DNA from: Neoroseomonas alkaliterrae
Lineage (GTDB): Bacteria > Pseudomonadota > Alphaproteobacteria > Acetobacterales > Acetobacteraceae
Reading direction: 5' to 3'
DNA: 64,000 bases
NCBI RefSeq assembly: GCF_014199195.1
Contig: NZ_JACIJE010000002.1
Coordinates: 62,001-126,000 of the forward strand
Both the position numbers and the translations under genes were made by a program. The number at the start of each line of letters is the position of its first letter. The first letter of the stretch is position 1. This document shows, piece after piece, positions 46,112 through 56,082 of the stretch. A model generated the notes under the pieces. The model searched no databases, was not told the DNA's origin, and saw only the letters and a program-made list of their open reading frames with translations.

Positions 46112-48745
46112 ATGAGCAGCCCCTGGACCCCCGCGCGCCTGATCGCCGCACTTGCCGCGCGCGGGAATGCGCCAGCCATCATCACCATGGCGGGCGGCAA
46201 CCCGGTGGAATGGCCGGCCGCCGCGCTGGCCGAGGATGCCGCGCGGCTTGCCGGCGGCCTGCTCGCGGCGGGCCTCGCGCCGGGCGAGCCGGTCGGGCTG
46301 CACGGCCCGAACGGGCCGGACTGGATCGCGGCGCGTCTGGCGATCGGCGCGGCGGGCGGCGTGCCGGTGGCGGTGGACGACCTGACCGCGGCCGGGGACG
46401 CCGCGCCGATCCTGGCCCGTGCGGGGTGCCGCTGGCATTTCACCACCGCCGCCCACGCCGCGGCGCTGCCGCCCGAGGCCGGGTTCCGCACCGTGCTGCT
46501 CGATGGCGGTGAGGAGGCGGGGGGCTGGCGCGCCCTGCGTGCCGCCGCCCCCGGCCCGCTCCCCGATGCCGCCCCCGATGGCGAGGCGATGCTGGTGACG
46601 ACCTCCGGCACCACCGGCGCGCCGAAACTCTTCGCGCTGAGCCACGCCAATCTCGACGCCAACCTCTCGGCCGTCCTGGCGGTCGGCCTGGTCGGGCCGC
46701 AGGACCGCATGCTGCTGCCGCTGCCGCTCCATCACGTCTATCCCTTCCTGGTCGGGCTGATGACGCCGATCGCGGCGGGCGCGACGCTCGTTCTGCCCGA
46801 GACGGCGACCGGCCCCGACCTCGTGCGCGCGCTGCGCGAGACGCGCGCGACCATCCTCGTCGGCGTGCCACGCATCTATGTCGCGCTGCTCGCCGGGCTG
46901 CGCGGGCGGGTCGCGGCGCGCGGCGCGCTGGCCCGCGCGATCTTCGAGGGGATGCTGGAGTTCTCGGCGAGCCTCAGGCGCGGCGGGCTCGATCCCGGGC
47001 GGCGCCTGTTCGGCAGCGTGCATGCCCAGATGGCGCCGGCCCTGCGCGTGCTGGTCTGCGGCGGCGCGCGGCTGGATGGCGAGGATGTCTGGGCGCTGGA
47101 GGCGCTGGGCTGGCGGGTCTGCAACGGCTATGGCCTCGCGGAGACGGCCTCGCTCTTCACCGGCAACACGCCGGCGGCGCGGCGCGTGGGCTCCGAGGGC
47201 CGCGCGCTCGCCCCCGGCAGCGCCGTGCGCATCGCCGATCCCGACGCGCAGGGGATCGGCGAGATCCAGCTCAAGGGGCCGAACGTCTTCGCCGGCTACC
47301 GCGACAATCCGGAGGCGAATGCGGCCGCCTTCACCGCCGATGGCTGGTTCCGCACCGGCGATCTCGGGCGGCTCGACACCGACGGCTTCCTGCACGTGAC
47401 CGGCCGGCTCAAGGAACTGATCGTGCTCGGCGGCGGCAAGAACGTCATGCCGGAGGAGGTCGAGGCCGCCTACGCCGCGCATCCGGCGATCCGCGAGATC
47501 GCGGTGCTGGAGCGCGCCGGCGCGCTGGTCGGCGTGGTGGTGCCGGACGAGGCGGCGCTGCGCGCGGCCGGGGCGACGCGGCCCGAGGACGCGCTGCGCG
47601 TCGCGCTCACCGCGGCGGGGCAGGGGCTCGCCCCCTATCAGCGGCTCGCGGGCTATGTGATGGCGCGCGAGCCGCTGCCGCGCACGCGGCTCGGCAAGAT
47701 CCAGCGCTTCCGCCTGCCGGAGATGTACGAGGCGCTGCTCGCGGGCCGCGCCGCCCCGCCGCCGCCGCTCACGCCGGAGGACGAGGCGCTGCTCGCCCAG
47801 CCCGGCGCGCGGGAGGCGTGGGACATCCTTGCTGCGCGCTATCCAGGCCGGCCGCTCTCGCCGGCCGCCTCCCCGGCGCTCGATCTCGGCATAGACAGCC
47901 TTGAATGGGTCGCGCTCGCGCTCGAACTGGAGCAGCGGATAGGGCTGCGCCTCGGCGAGGAGGACATCGCCGCGATCGGCACGGTGCGCGACCTGCTCGA
48001 ACGCGCGCGCGAGGCACACGGCGCAGGCGCCAGCCCGCCAGCGCCGCGCGGCGCGGCGGAGATCGCGGCCGAGGCCGAGCGCATGACGCGCCCGCCATCG
48101 CCCGCGCTGCTGCCGCTGCGCGCGGCGGGATGGGCGGCGGCTCGCGGCATTGGCGCGGCGCTGTTCAGCCTCGAGACGCGGGGGCGGGAGCACCTGCCGC
48201 GGCGCGGGCCCTTCGTCATCGTCGCCAACCATGTCAGCGACCTCGATCCGGGGCTGATCGCCGCCTCCCTCCCGTTCGGGCTGATGCGGCGGCTGTGGTG
48301 GGGCGGGGTGAAGGAGCGCCTCTTCGTGACCGCGGCGAGCCGCGCCTTCGCCCGCGCCTTCCAGGTCTTCCCGGTCGAGGAGCGGCAGCCCTCGCAGGCG
48401 GTGGCGATGGCGCGCGCGGTGCTGGCGCGCGGGGAGGCGCTGGCCTGGTTCCCGGAATCCTGGCGCTCCCCGGACGGGGCGCTGCAGCGCTTCCTGCCGG
48501 GCATCGGCCTGATCCTCGACGGCCTGCCCGGGGTGCCGGTCATCCCCGCGCATATCCGCGGCGCCTTCGAGGCGATGCCGCGCGACCGGCGCCTGCCGCG
48601 CCGCCATCCGGTGCGCATCACCTATGGCCTGCCGGTGGCGCCCGCGCTGCTCGCCCCGCCCATCGAGGATCCGCGCCGGCGCGCGGAGGCGGTGGCCGAA
48701 GCGCTGCACGATGCGGTCGCGGACCTCGCCGCCGGGGCGGGCTGA
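46112..48745 (+). CDS. Acyl-activating ligase-ACP-acyltransferase fusion protein
   Basis: This 877-residue protein has three domains. Residues 1-about 560: AMP-forming ligase (LVTTSGTTGAPKL, NGYGLAETAS, FRTGDLGRLDTDGFLHVTGRLKE, catalytic Lys in RTRLGKIQRF). Residues about 575-640: acyl carrier domain with phosphopantetheine Ser596 in LGIDSLEW. Residues about 690-877: PlsC-type acyltransferase with motif I NHVSDLDPG (His707, Asp712) and a motif III that reads FPESWRS where FPEGTRS is usual. It could activate a fatty acid, hold it on the carrier and transfer it to a lysolipid. Order is opposite to E. coli Aas. Confidence 0.85.
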   Translation: MSSPWTPARLIAALAARGNAPAIITMAGGNPVEWPAAALAEDAARLAGGLLAAGLAPGEPVGLHGPNGPDWIAARLAIGAAGGVPVAVDDLTAAGDAAPILARAGCRWHFTTAAHAAALPPEAGFRTVLLDGGEEAGGWRALRAAAPGPLPDAAPDGEAMLVTTSGTTGAPKLFALSHANLDANLSAVLAVGLVGPQDRMLLPLPLHHVYPFLVGLMTPIAAGATLVLPETATGPDLVRALRETRATILVGVPRIYVALLAGLRGRVAARGALARAIFEGMLEFSASLRRGGLDPGRRLFGSVHAQMAPALRVLVCGGARLDGEDVWALEALGWRVCNGYGLAETASLFTGNTPAARRVGSEGRALAPGSAVRIADPDAQGIGEIQLKGPNVFAGYRDNPEANAAAFTADGWFRTGDLGRLDTDGFLHVTGRLKELIVLGGGKNVMPEEVEAAYAAHPAIREIAVLERAGALVGVVVPDEAALRAAGATRPEDALRVALTAAGQGLAPYQRLAGYVMAREPLPRTRLGKIQRFRLPEMYEALLAGRAAPPPPLTPEDEALLAQPGAREAWDILAARYPGRPLSPAASPALDLGIDSLEWVALALELEQRIGLRLGEEDIAAIGTVRDLLERAREAHGAGASPPAPRGAAEIAAEAERMTRPPSPALLPLRAAGWAAARGIGAALFSLETRGREHLPRRGPFVIVANHVSDLDPGLIAASLPFGLMRRLWWGGVKERLFVTAASRAFARAFQVFPVEERQPSQAVAMARAVLARGEALAWFPESWRSPDGALQRFLPGIGLILDGLPGVPVIPAHIRGAFEAMPRDRRLPRRHPVRITYGLPVAPALLAPPIEDPRRRAEAVAEALHDAVADLAAGAG

Positions 48746-48819
48746 GCGGACAGGCGCGCCCTCGCTCCCGCCGGCGCGGTGCCATAGGCTGCTGGGGCAC
48801 CGTTCCCGGGAGACGCCGC

Positions 48820-49974
48820 ATGCTCGCCTCGCAACGCCACCTCTTCGACATCCCGCGCGAGGTCGCCTACCTCAACGCCGCCGCCTGGTCGCCGCTGCCG
48901 CTCGCGGTGCAGGAAGCCGGGCGCATCGGCGTCGGGCGCAAGGGCCGGCCCTGGGAGGTCGGCCCCGACCACCAGGCCGCGCAGTTCGCGCGCGCCCGCG
49001 CCGCCGCCGCCGCGCTGATCGGCGCCGCGCCCGAGGACATCGCGCTGATCCCCTCGGTCGGCTACGGCGTCGCGACCGCGGCGAAGATCTTCGCCCCGCC
49101 GCCGGGCACGCGGGTGCTGGTGCTGGAGGACGACCATTCCTCGCCGGTGCTCGAATGGATGGTCCGCGCGCCGGCGCAGGGCTTCACGGTCGAGCAGGTG
49201 CGCTTCCCCGCCGATGGCGACTGGACGGCAGCGGTGGAGGAGGCGATCGCGCGGCCGGGCCCGCCGGTCTCGCTCGCCTCCATCGCCAATGTCCACTGGT
49301 CGGATGGCGGCGCGCTGGAGATGGACCGCATCGCGGCGGCGCTGCGCGCGCAGGGCGCGGCGCTGCTGATCGACGCGACCCACGGGGCGGGAATGATGGA
49401 TCTCGATGTCGGCCGGCTCGATCCCGACTTCCTGATCTTCCCGACCTACAAATGGGTGCTCGGCCCCTATGGCCGCGCCTTCCTTTATGTGGCGAAGCGC
49501 CGGCAGGATGGCGTGCCGCTGGAGCAGACCGCCCACGGCCGCCGGGGAGTCGCGGCCGAGCGCACGCCCTATTTCTCCGACCTCGCCTATGTGGACGGCT
49601 CGCGCCGCTTCGACATGGGGGAGCGCGACCACTTCATCAGCCTCGAGATGGCCGCGGTCGGGATGGAGATGATGGCCGCCTGGGGGCAGCCGGCGATCGC
49701 CGAGCGCTGCGCGATGCTGACCGCGCGGCTCGAGGACGGGCTCGCGGCCTCGGGCGCGATCCTTCCGCGCCGGCACCTGCGCGCGCCGCACATCCTCTGC
49801 GCCGCCTTCCCCGGCGGGATGCCGTCAGGCCTCGCCGAGGGCCTCGCCGCGCAGGGGGCCTTCGCCGCGCCGCGGCTCGGGCGGCTGCGCATCAGCCCCC
49901 ATGTCTACAACGACGAGGAGGATGTGGACCGCTTCGTGGCGGCCTTCGCGCGGGTGATGCGCAAGGCCGCCTGA
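48820..49974 (+). CDS. Class V aminotransferase family protein
   Basis: This 384-residue fold-type I PLP enzyme has the cofactor Lys211 in PTYKWVLGPYGRAF, ALLIDATHGAGMMDLDV with the PLP-binding Asp, and PSVGYGVATAAKIF near residue 75. The C-terminal SPHVYNDEEDVDRFVAAF is typical of the kynureninase/isopenicillin-N-epimerase-like branch. It starts 74 bp after the fusion gene on the same strand. The reaction cannot be fixed from sequence. Confidence 0.84.
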   Translation: MLASQRHLFDIPREVAYLNAAAWSPLPLAVQEAGRIGVGRKGRPWEVGPDHQAAQFARARAAAAALIGAAPEDIALIPSVGYGVATAAKIFAPPPGTRVLVLEDDHSSPVLEWMVRAPAQGFTVEQVRFPADGDWTAAVEEAIARPGPPVSLASIANVHWSDGGALEMDRIAAALRAQGAALLIDATHGAGMMDLDVGRLDPDFLIFPTYKWVLGPYGRAFLYVAKRRQDGVPLEQTAHGRRGVAAERTPYFSDLAYVDGSRRFDMGERDHFISLEMAAVGMEMMAAWGQPAIAERCAMLTARLEDGLAASGAILPRRHLRAPHILCAAFPGGMPSGLAEGLAAQGAFAAPRLGRLRISPHVYNDEEDVDRFVAAFARVMRKAA

Positions 49975-49984
49975 TGGCGGAAGG

Positions 49985-50083
49985 CGCGGCGGCGGCCTCG
50001 CTCCGCCGCGCATCCGGCTCCGGTGCCGCGCGCGATGCCGCAGGACGGGACGGCGGGCCTTTCGCCCGCGGCCATCGGTGGCG
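49985..50083. repeat. Intergenic repeat element, diverged copy B
   Basis: In the space between the aminotransferase and the convergent gene, CATCCGGCTCCGGTGCCGCGCG at 50011 onward and CCTTTCGCCCGCGGCCAT ending near 50075 match the linker and right-hand part of the repeats at 45.8 and 62.7 kb. The left hairpin is not recognisable here. Treated as a degraded or distant member. Confidence 0.4.
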
Positions 50084-50614
50084 CTACCGGCCGAAGGTCA
50101 GCGAGCGCGTCGGCACGAGCTTGTCGCCGTCGGCCTTGTCGAGCACGCGCAGCCGCCCCTGCAGGAAGGCGTCCACGACGGCGACCGTGAGGTCGGTGTC
50201 GCTTGCCGTCTTCATGCGCACGCCGATCTCGAGGCCGACCGCATTGTTGTGCAGGTCCATCCGGCTGGCCGGTGTGCCGAATTCGGAGTTCATCTCATGC
50301 GCGGTCAGCAGCGTGAGCGCCTCGGTGTAGCCGAGGTCGCGGCCGAGCAGTGCGGCGAGGTAGCAGTGGCGCAGGGCATCCGCCGGCCCGTTGGTGCGCG
50401 AGGCCTTCGCGACCTTGTCCGCCACATCCCGCGGCAGATCGTCGGTGAAGGCGTAGGAGACGGCGCGCGACCAGCTCTCCGCCTCCTCCTTCGCGCGCAG
50501 GATCTTCGGCAGCGAGGCGGGATTGGCGATCAGCACCATCGCCTCGGTGATGTTCGAGCGCTTCTTCTCGAGCAGCGCATTGGCTGCATGCATCAGGTCG
50601 TCCGCGAAGGACAT
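50084..50614 (-). CDS. DUF6973-like protein
   Basis: This 176-residue soluble protein contains NGPADALRHCYLAALLGRDLGYTEALTLLTAHE, matching the pattern N-x-x-R-H-x-x-W/Y ... G-x-x-x-A-x-x-x-x-x-A-H-E of the DUF6973 group, and DLHNNAVGLEIG after it. The conserved His, Glu and Asn suggest a catalytic or metal site, but the activity is not known. The start MSFADDLMHAANALLEKKRS at 50614 is preferred over a longer Arg-rich N-terminus. It is downstream of, and separate from, the glnBA terminator. Confidence 0.68.
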   Translation of the reverse strand: MSFADDLMHAANALLEKKRSNITEAMVLIANPASLPKILRAKEEAESWSRAVSYAFTDDLPRDVADKVAKASRTNGPADALRHCYLAALLGRDLGYTEALTLLTAHEMNSEFGTPASRMDLHNNAVGLEIGVRMKTASDTDLTVAVVDAFLQGRLRVLDKADGDKLVPTRSLTFGR

Positions 50615-50742
50615 GGCTGGGGATCTCCGGATGCCGAAACGGGGAGCGGCGCGGAGAGGATGCCGCACCCGAGGCGCCTCCGGGAAGGAAATCGTTCACG
50701 GCCGGGTGAAGGCCCGCAGCCCGATGGCCGGGCGCGTACCGG

Positions 50743-50787
50743 GCACGAAATAGGGGCCCCGCGCGCCGCGCGGAGCCCCCTTCGTGC
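50743..50787 (-). terminator. Strong terminator of the glnB-glnA operon
   Basis: Read leftward, GGGGCTCCGCGC and GCGCGGGGCCCC form a 12-bp stem with one G-U pair around a 3-base loop, then TATTT. Flanking GCACGAA/TTCGTGC (50743-50749, 50781-50787) extends it by seven more pairs. It starts 19 bases after the glnA stop. Confidence 0.75.
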
Positions 50788-50805
50788 CGTCCGGTCTGGA
50801 GCGGA

Positions 50806-52245
<1,440 letters not shown>

Positions 52246-52410
52246 GATGTGCGGTCCTGTTCCCTGACTGCGAAAATCCCGAACCCTGTTCGCGCGCCGC
52301 GGCTTCGGTGCCCCGCGGCGCGGCCCGGCTTGCCCGGCGGGGCGGCGTTCAGGCCGACCTGCCCGGCTGGTCCGGTCCGGGCCGCGCCATCGCGCCGCAT
52401 CCGGGCCGGG

Positions 52411-52439
52411 CGCCGCCCCCCGCCGAGGAGGGGGCGGCG
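52411..52439 (-). promoter_or_regulatory. GC hairpin between glnB and glnA
   Basis: CGCCGCCCCC (52411-52420) and GGGGGCGGCG (52430-52439) form a perfect 10-bp stem with a 9-base loop, 12 bases after the glnB stop. With no T run it may act as an attenuator or RNA-processing site that sets the glnB to glnA ratio. Confidence 0.5.
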
Positions 52440-52451
52440 GAAGCCTCGCGG

Positions 52452-53236
<785 letters not shown>

Positions 53237-54433
53237 ATGAAGCCGCAGAACGCCCTTCTCTCCGCCACCGGCACCACGATCTTCACGGTGATGTCGGCGC
53301 TGGCCAACCAGCACCAGGCGATCAATCTCGGCCAGGGCTTCCCGGACTATGACGGGCCGGAGGACGTGGTGCGCGCGGCCGCCGAGGCGCTGCTCGACGG
53401 CCGCAACCAGTACCCGCCCATGACCGGCGTGCCGGAACTGCGCAATGTCGTCGCCGCCCACAACCGCCGCTTCTACGGGCTGGAGGTGGACCCCGATGCG
53501 GAGGTGGTGGTCACCTCCGGCGCGACCGAGGCGCTGACCGCCTGCCTGATGGCGGTGCTCAACCCGGGCGATGAATGCGTGCTGATCGAGCCGCTCTACG
53601 ACACCTACCTGCCGGTGGTGAGGCTGCTCGGCGCGGTGCCGCGGCTCGTGCGCCTCTCGCCGCCGAACTGGGAACTGCCGCGCGCGGAACTGGCCGCGGC
53701 CTTCGGGCCGAGGACGAAGGCGATCCTGTTCAACACGCCGATGAACCCGACCGGCAAGGTGTTCACCGCGGCCGAGCTCGCCTTCCTCGCGGACCTGATC
53801 CAGCGCCACGACTGCTACGCGATCTGCGACGAGGTCTATGAGCACCTGACCTTCGACGGCTGGAAGCACATCCCGCTGATGACGCTGCCCGGCATGCGCG
53901 AGCGCTGCATGCGCATCGGCAGCGCCGGCAAGACCTTCAGCCTGACCGGCTGGAAGGTCGGCTACATCACCTGCGATAGGGGGATCGCGCCGAACGTGGC
54001 CAAGGCGCACCAGAACCTCACCTTCACCACGCCGCCGAACCTGCAGCGGGCGGTGGCGGTGGGGCTGGCGAAGGACGACGCCTATTTCGCCGGGCTCGCG
54101 GCGCATCTGCAGCAGAAGCGCGACCGGCTGGGGGAGGGGCTGAAGCGCCTCGGCTTCGGCGTGCTCGCGACCAAGGGCACCTACTTCATCACCACCGATG
54201 TTCGCCCGCTGGGCTGGAACGGGGACGACGTCTCCTTCTGCCGCACCCTGACGGAGGAGGCGAAGGTCACGGCCATCCCCGTCACGGCTTTCTACGCCAG
54301 CGAGAATGCGCCCAACCACTATGCGCGCTTCGCCTTCTGCAAGGGCGATGCGCTGCTCGACGAGGCGCTCGTGCGCATGGAGCGCTGGCTGCGTGCCCGC
54401 GGCGCCGCGCCGCCGCGCGCCGCGGCCGGATGA
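53237..54433 (+). CDS. Class I aminotransferase (methionine/kynurenine type)
   Basis: This 398-residue PLP enzyme has INLGQGFPDYDGPE at the start, TSGATEALTACLMAVLNPGDE, NTPMNPTGKVF, DEVYEHLTFDG and Lys232 in SAGKTFSLTGWKVGY. These are typical of the YbdL / kynurenine-oxoglutarate transaminase group (methionine or aromatic amino acids with 2-oxo acids). The ATG at 53237 is used. It is divergent from glnB, so a link to nitrogen supply is possible but not shown. Confidence 0.88.
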   Translation: MKPQNALLSATGTTIFTVMSALANQHQAINLGQGFPDYDGPEDVVRAAAEALLDGRNQYPPMTGVPELRNVVAAHNRRFYGLEVDPDAEVVVTSGATEALTACLMAVLNPGDECVLIEPLYDTYLPVVRLLGAVPRLVRLSPPNWELPRAELAAAFGPRTKAILFNTPMNPTGKVFTAAELAFLADLIQRHDCYAICDEVYEHLTFDGWKHIPLMTLPGMRERCMRIGSAGKTFSLTGWKVGYITCDRGIAPNVAKAHQNLTFTTPPNLQRAVAVGLAKDDAYFAGLAAHLQQKRDRLGEGLKRLGFGVLATKGTYFITTDVRPLGWNGDDVSFCRTLTEEAKVTAIPVTAFYASENAPNHYARFAFCKGDALLDEALVRMERWLRARGAAPPRAAAG

Positions 54434-54764
54434 GGGCGCCTCCGCGGACGATTCCTTGACGCCGGGCTGACGGGCGCCCGCCCCGCGCGCGTTCATCGGT
54501 CGCGCGGAATGCGCGCCCAGGATGCGGAGGCGGGCTGGGAGTGGCGGGAACGAGCCGGAAAACCGAGCGTCTCGCACGTCTCAAAATGCGACAGTAACCG
54601 TTAAATCTGCGTTACGCTAGATGTAGCGTATATTCACGTTTTTGTACCGCTAGATAAAGTGTCCGAGATCAATTGTCTAAAAAATACGAGCAGATTAACT
54701 ATTGCATACGAAACGTGCTTGGTGTTCCCTTATCGCGTTCTGATTGCACAAGGGGGTTGGTGCC
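54434..54764. other. AT-rich intergenic island upstream of a small membrane protein
   Basis: The 331-bp space is G+C-rich to about 54580, then drops sharply: I count 44 G/C in 120 bases (37%) over 54601-54720. It contains CGCTAGAT twice (54615-54622 and 54648-54655), 33 bp apart, the first being the left half of CGCTA-GATG-TAGCG. A TTAA-N7-TTAC at 54601-54615 is one base from a CtrA full site. TATATT at 54629-54634 could be a -10. No gene of its own is supported. Confidence 0.6.
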
Positions 54765-55055
54765 ATGCGGGATAGGGGCGGCAGCGCGCTTCGGAAGAAG
54801 GCGGAAGTGTATGAGTTCGGGATGTCGCCCGACGGCAGGGCCGCTCTCGCCCTCGGGATGATCGCGCTGGTCTTCGGCTTCGCCGCCGTCGCCGCCGGCG
54901 CCTACATCGCGCTCTACGGCGGCATGCCGAGGATCGCCCTGCCGGGCGGTCTTGCCGCGGCGGACCGGGACATGGTGGGGATGTTCCTTTCCGCGGTCGG
55001 CGCGCTGACCACGCTGATCGGGGGGGTCAGCATCTACAGGTCGCAGGAGATGTGA
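54765..55055 (+). CDS. Small two-helix membrane protein
   Basis: This encodes 96 residues: a basic N-terminus MRDRGGSALRKKAEVYEFGMS, a membrane helix at about 26-50, a loop, a second helix at about 70-91 and the end YRSQEM. AAGGGGG ends eight bases before the ATG. Third-position composition is G+C-rich like the rest of the chromosome, so the gene is native even though its upstream DNA is AT-rich. No family recognised. Confidence 0.62.
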   Translation: MRDRGGSALRKKAEVYEFGMSPDGRAALALGMIALVFGFAAVAAGAYIALYGGMPRIALPGGLAAADRDMVGMFLSAVGALTTLIGGVSIYRSQEM

Positions 55056-55160
55056 GCCGCGCCGGGCCGCCATCGGGGGAAGGCGGCCCGTGCAGCAGGC
55101 TCCATTGCCGCGACTTGCCGCGGGGGCCGGGCGCTGGGGGGCGCCCGGCCCTTCGCATTC

Positions 55161-55403
55161 TCACGCCGGTTCGCGCAGATAGGGCTCGACCGGGCCGTGC
55201 AGCTTCATGGTCAAGGGCTTGCCGCGCCGGTCCACCGCCTTGCCGACGCTGACCCGCACCCAGCCCTCCGAGACGCAGTATTCCTCGACATTGGTCTTCT
55301 CCTGGCCGCGGAAGCGGATGCCGACCCCGCGGGCGAGCAGAGCCTCGTTGAAGAAGGGGCTGTCGGGGTCGGTGGAGAGACGGTCGGGCAGCGATTCGGT
55401 CAC
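55161..55403 (-). CDS. DUF3297 family protein
   Basis: This 80-residue protein matches DUF3297 along its length: LPDRLSTDPDSPFFNEALLARGVGIRFRGQEKTNVEEYCVSEGWVRV and GKAVDRRGKPLTMKLHGPVEPY. Members are small cytoplasmic proteins of unknown role, widespread in proteobacteria and plants. It lies 69 bp after the gene at 55473-56045 on the same strand. Confidence 0.88.
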   Translation of the reverse strand: MTESLPDRLSTDPDSPFFNEALLARGVGIRFRGQEKTNVEEYCVSEGWVRVSVGKAVDRRGKPLTMKLHGPVEPYLREPA

Positions 55404-55472
55404 GGGTGTCGTTTCCCTTTGGCGGAGGAAGATTCCGGCAGCGGACCGAAGGTCGCTTCCGGCCGGCCGCGG

Positions 55473-56045
55473 TCAGATGCGCGTGTGGACAAGCACGACA
55501 TCATGGCCGAGCCGTCTGGCGAAGGCGGCGACGAAAAGTGGGTCGAGCCACCAGTTGGCGAAGGCGAAGCCGAGGCAGCCGAACCCCCAGGCGGCCTCGA
55601 AGCGGTAGCCCGTCAAGGGTGCCGCCAGGCCGCAGGCGTGGCAGGCGAGGGTGTCGCCCGTGCCGTCGCGATGCCAGGCTGAGAACGCCTCGCTCCAGTC
55701 CCCGCTGCCTTCCGTCTGCTCGGCGCCGCAGGACGGGCAGTGGATCCCGAGGCCGAGTTCCCCCGCATCGAAGATCCGCCGGCCGATCTTCACCTCGAGC
55801 CAGTTGAACACGAGGCTGGAGGGCCGATCGTCCAGGCAGGCCCGCCGGTAGGCGGGGCCGGGCCGGTATACGATCCGGCTGTCGCCGGTCAGCGCTGGAT
55901 CGTCGGCGCCGCCGATGGAGGCGATCCAGCGGCGATGAATGTCCCCGACCGTCTCCGGCGGACCGATGATGCCTTCCGCCTGCAGCCAGGCGAGCATGCG
56001 CGCGGCCACGCCCTCCGCCGCCTCGGCCGACGTGCGCTGGTCCAC
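55473..56045 (-). CDS. Unknown protein with a zinc-ribbon-like CxxC pair
   Basis: This 190-residue protein starts with a helical region (TSAEAAEGVAARMLAWLQAEGI), then YRPGPAYRRACLDDRPSSLVFNWLEVKIGRRIFDAGE. Two CxxC knuckles, CPSC near residue 102 and CHAC near residue 136, could hold one zinc. The C-terminus is hydrophobic and aromatic (AAWGFGCLGFAFANWWLDPLF) but probably not a membrane span. GTG at 56045 is the only start near the frame opening and lacks a strong ribosome site. I cannot name its function. Confidence 0.62.
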   Translation of the reverse strand: MDQRTSAEAAEGVAARMLAWLQAEGIIGPPETVGDIHRRWIASIGGADDPALTGDSRIVYRPGPAYRRACLDDRPSSLVFNWLEVKIGRRIFDAGELGLGIHCPSCGAEQTEGSGDWSEAFSAWHRDGTGDTLACHACGLAAPLTGYRFEAAWGFGCLGFAFANWWLDPLFVAAFARRLGHDVVLVHTRI

Positions 56046-56082
56046 GAGGGTGGATACGTCATCGCTCAGCGGCGCGCTCCGC

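Noticed and set aside
44522-48709. Open frame of about 1400 codons on the minus strand
   Set aside because: Shadow of the dioxygenase and fusion genes, with low-complexity composition.
48746-48819. CATAGGCT-like -10 before the class V aminotransferase
   Set aside because: No acceptable -35 at 16-18 bp; read-through from the fusion gene is simpler.
54673-54861. 62-residue open frame starting in the AT-rich island
   Set aside because: TTG start, no ribosome site, and its second half is out of frame with the better-supported membrane protein gene.
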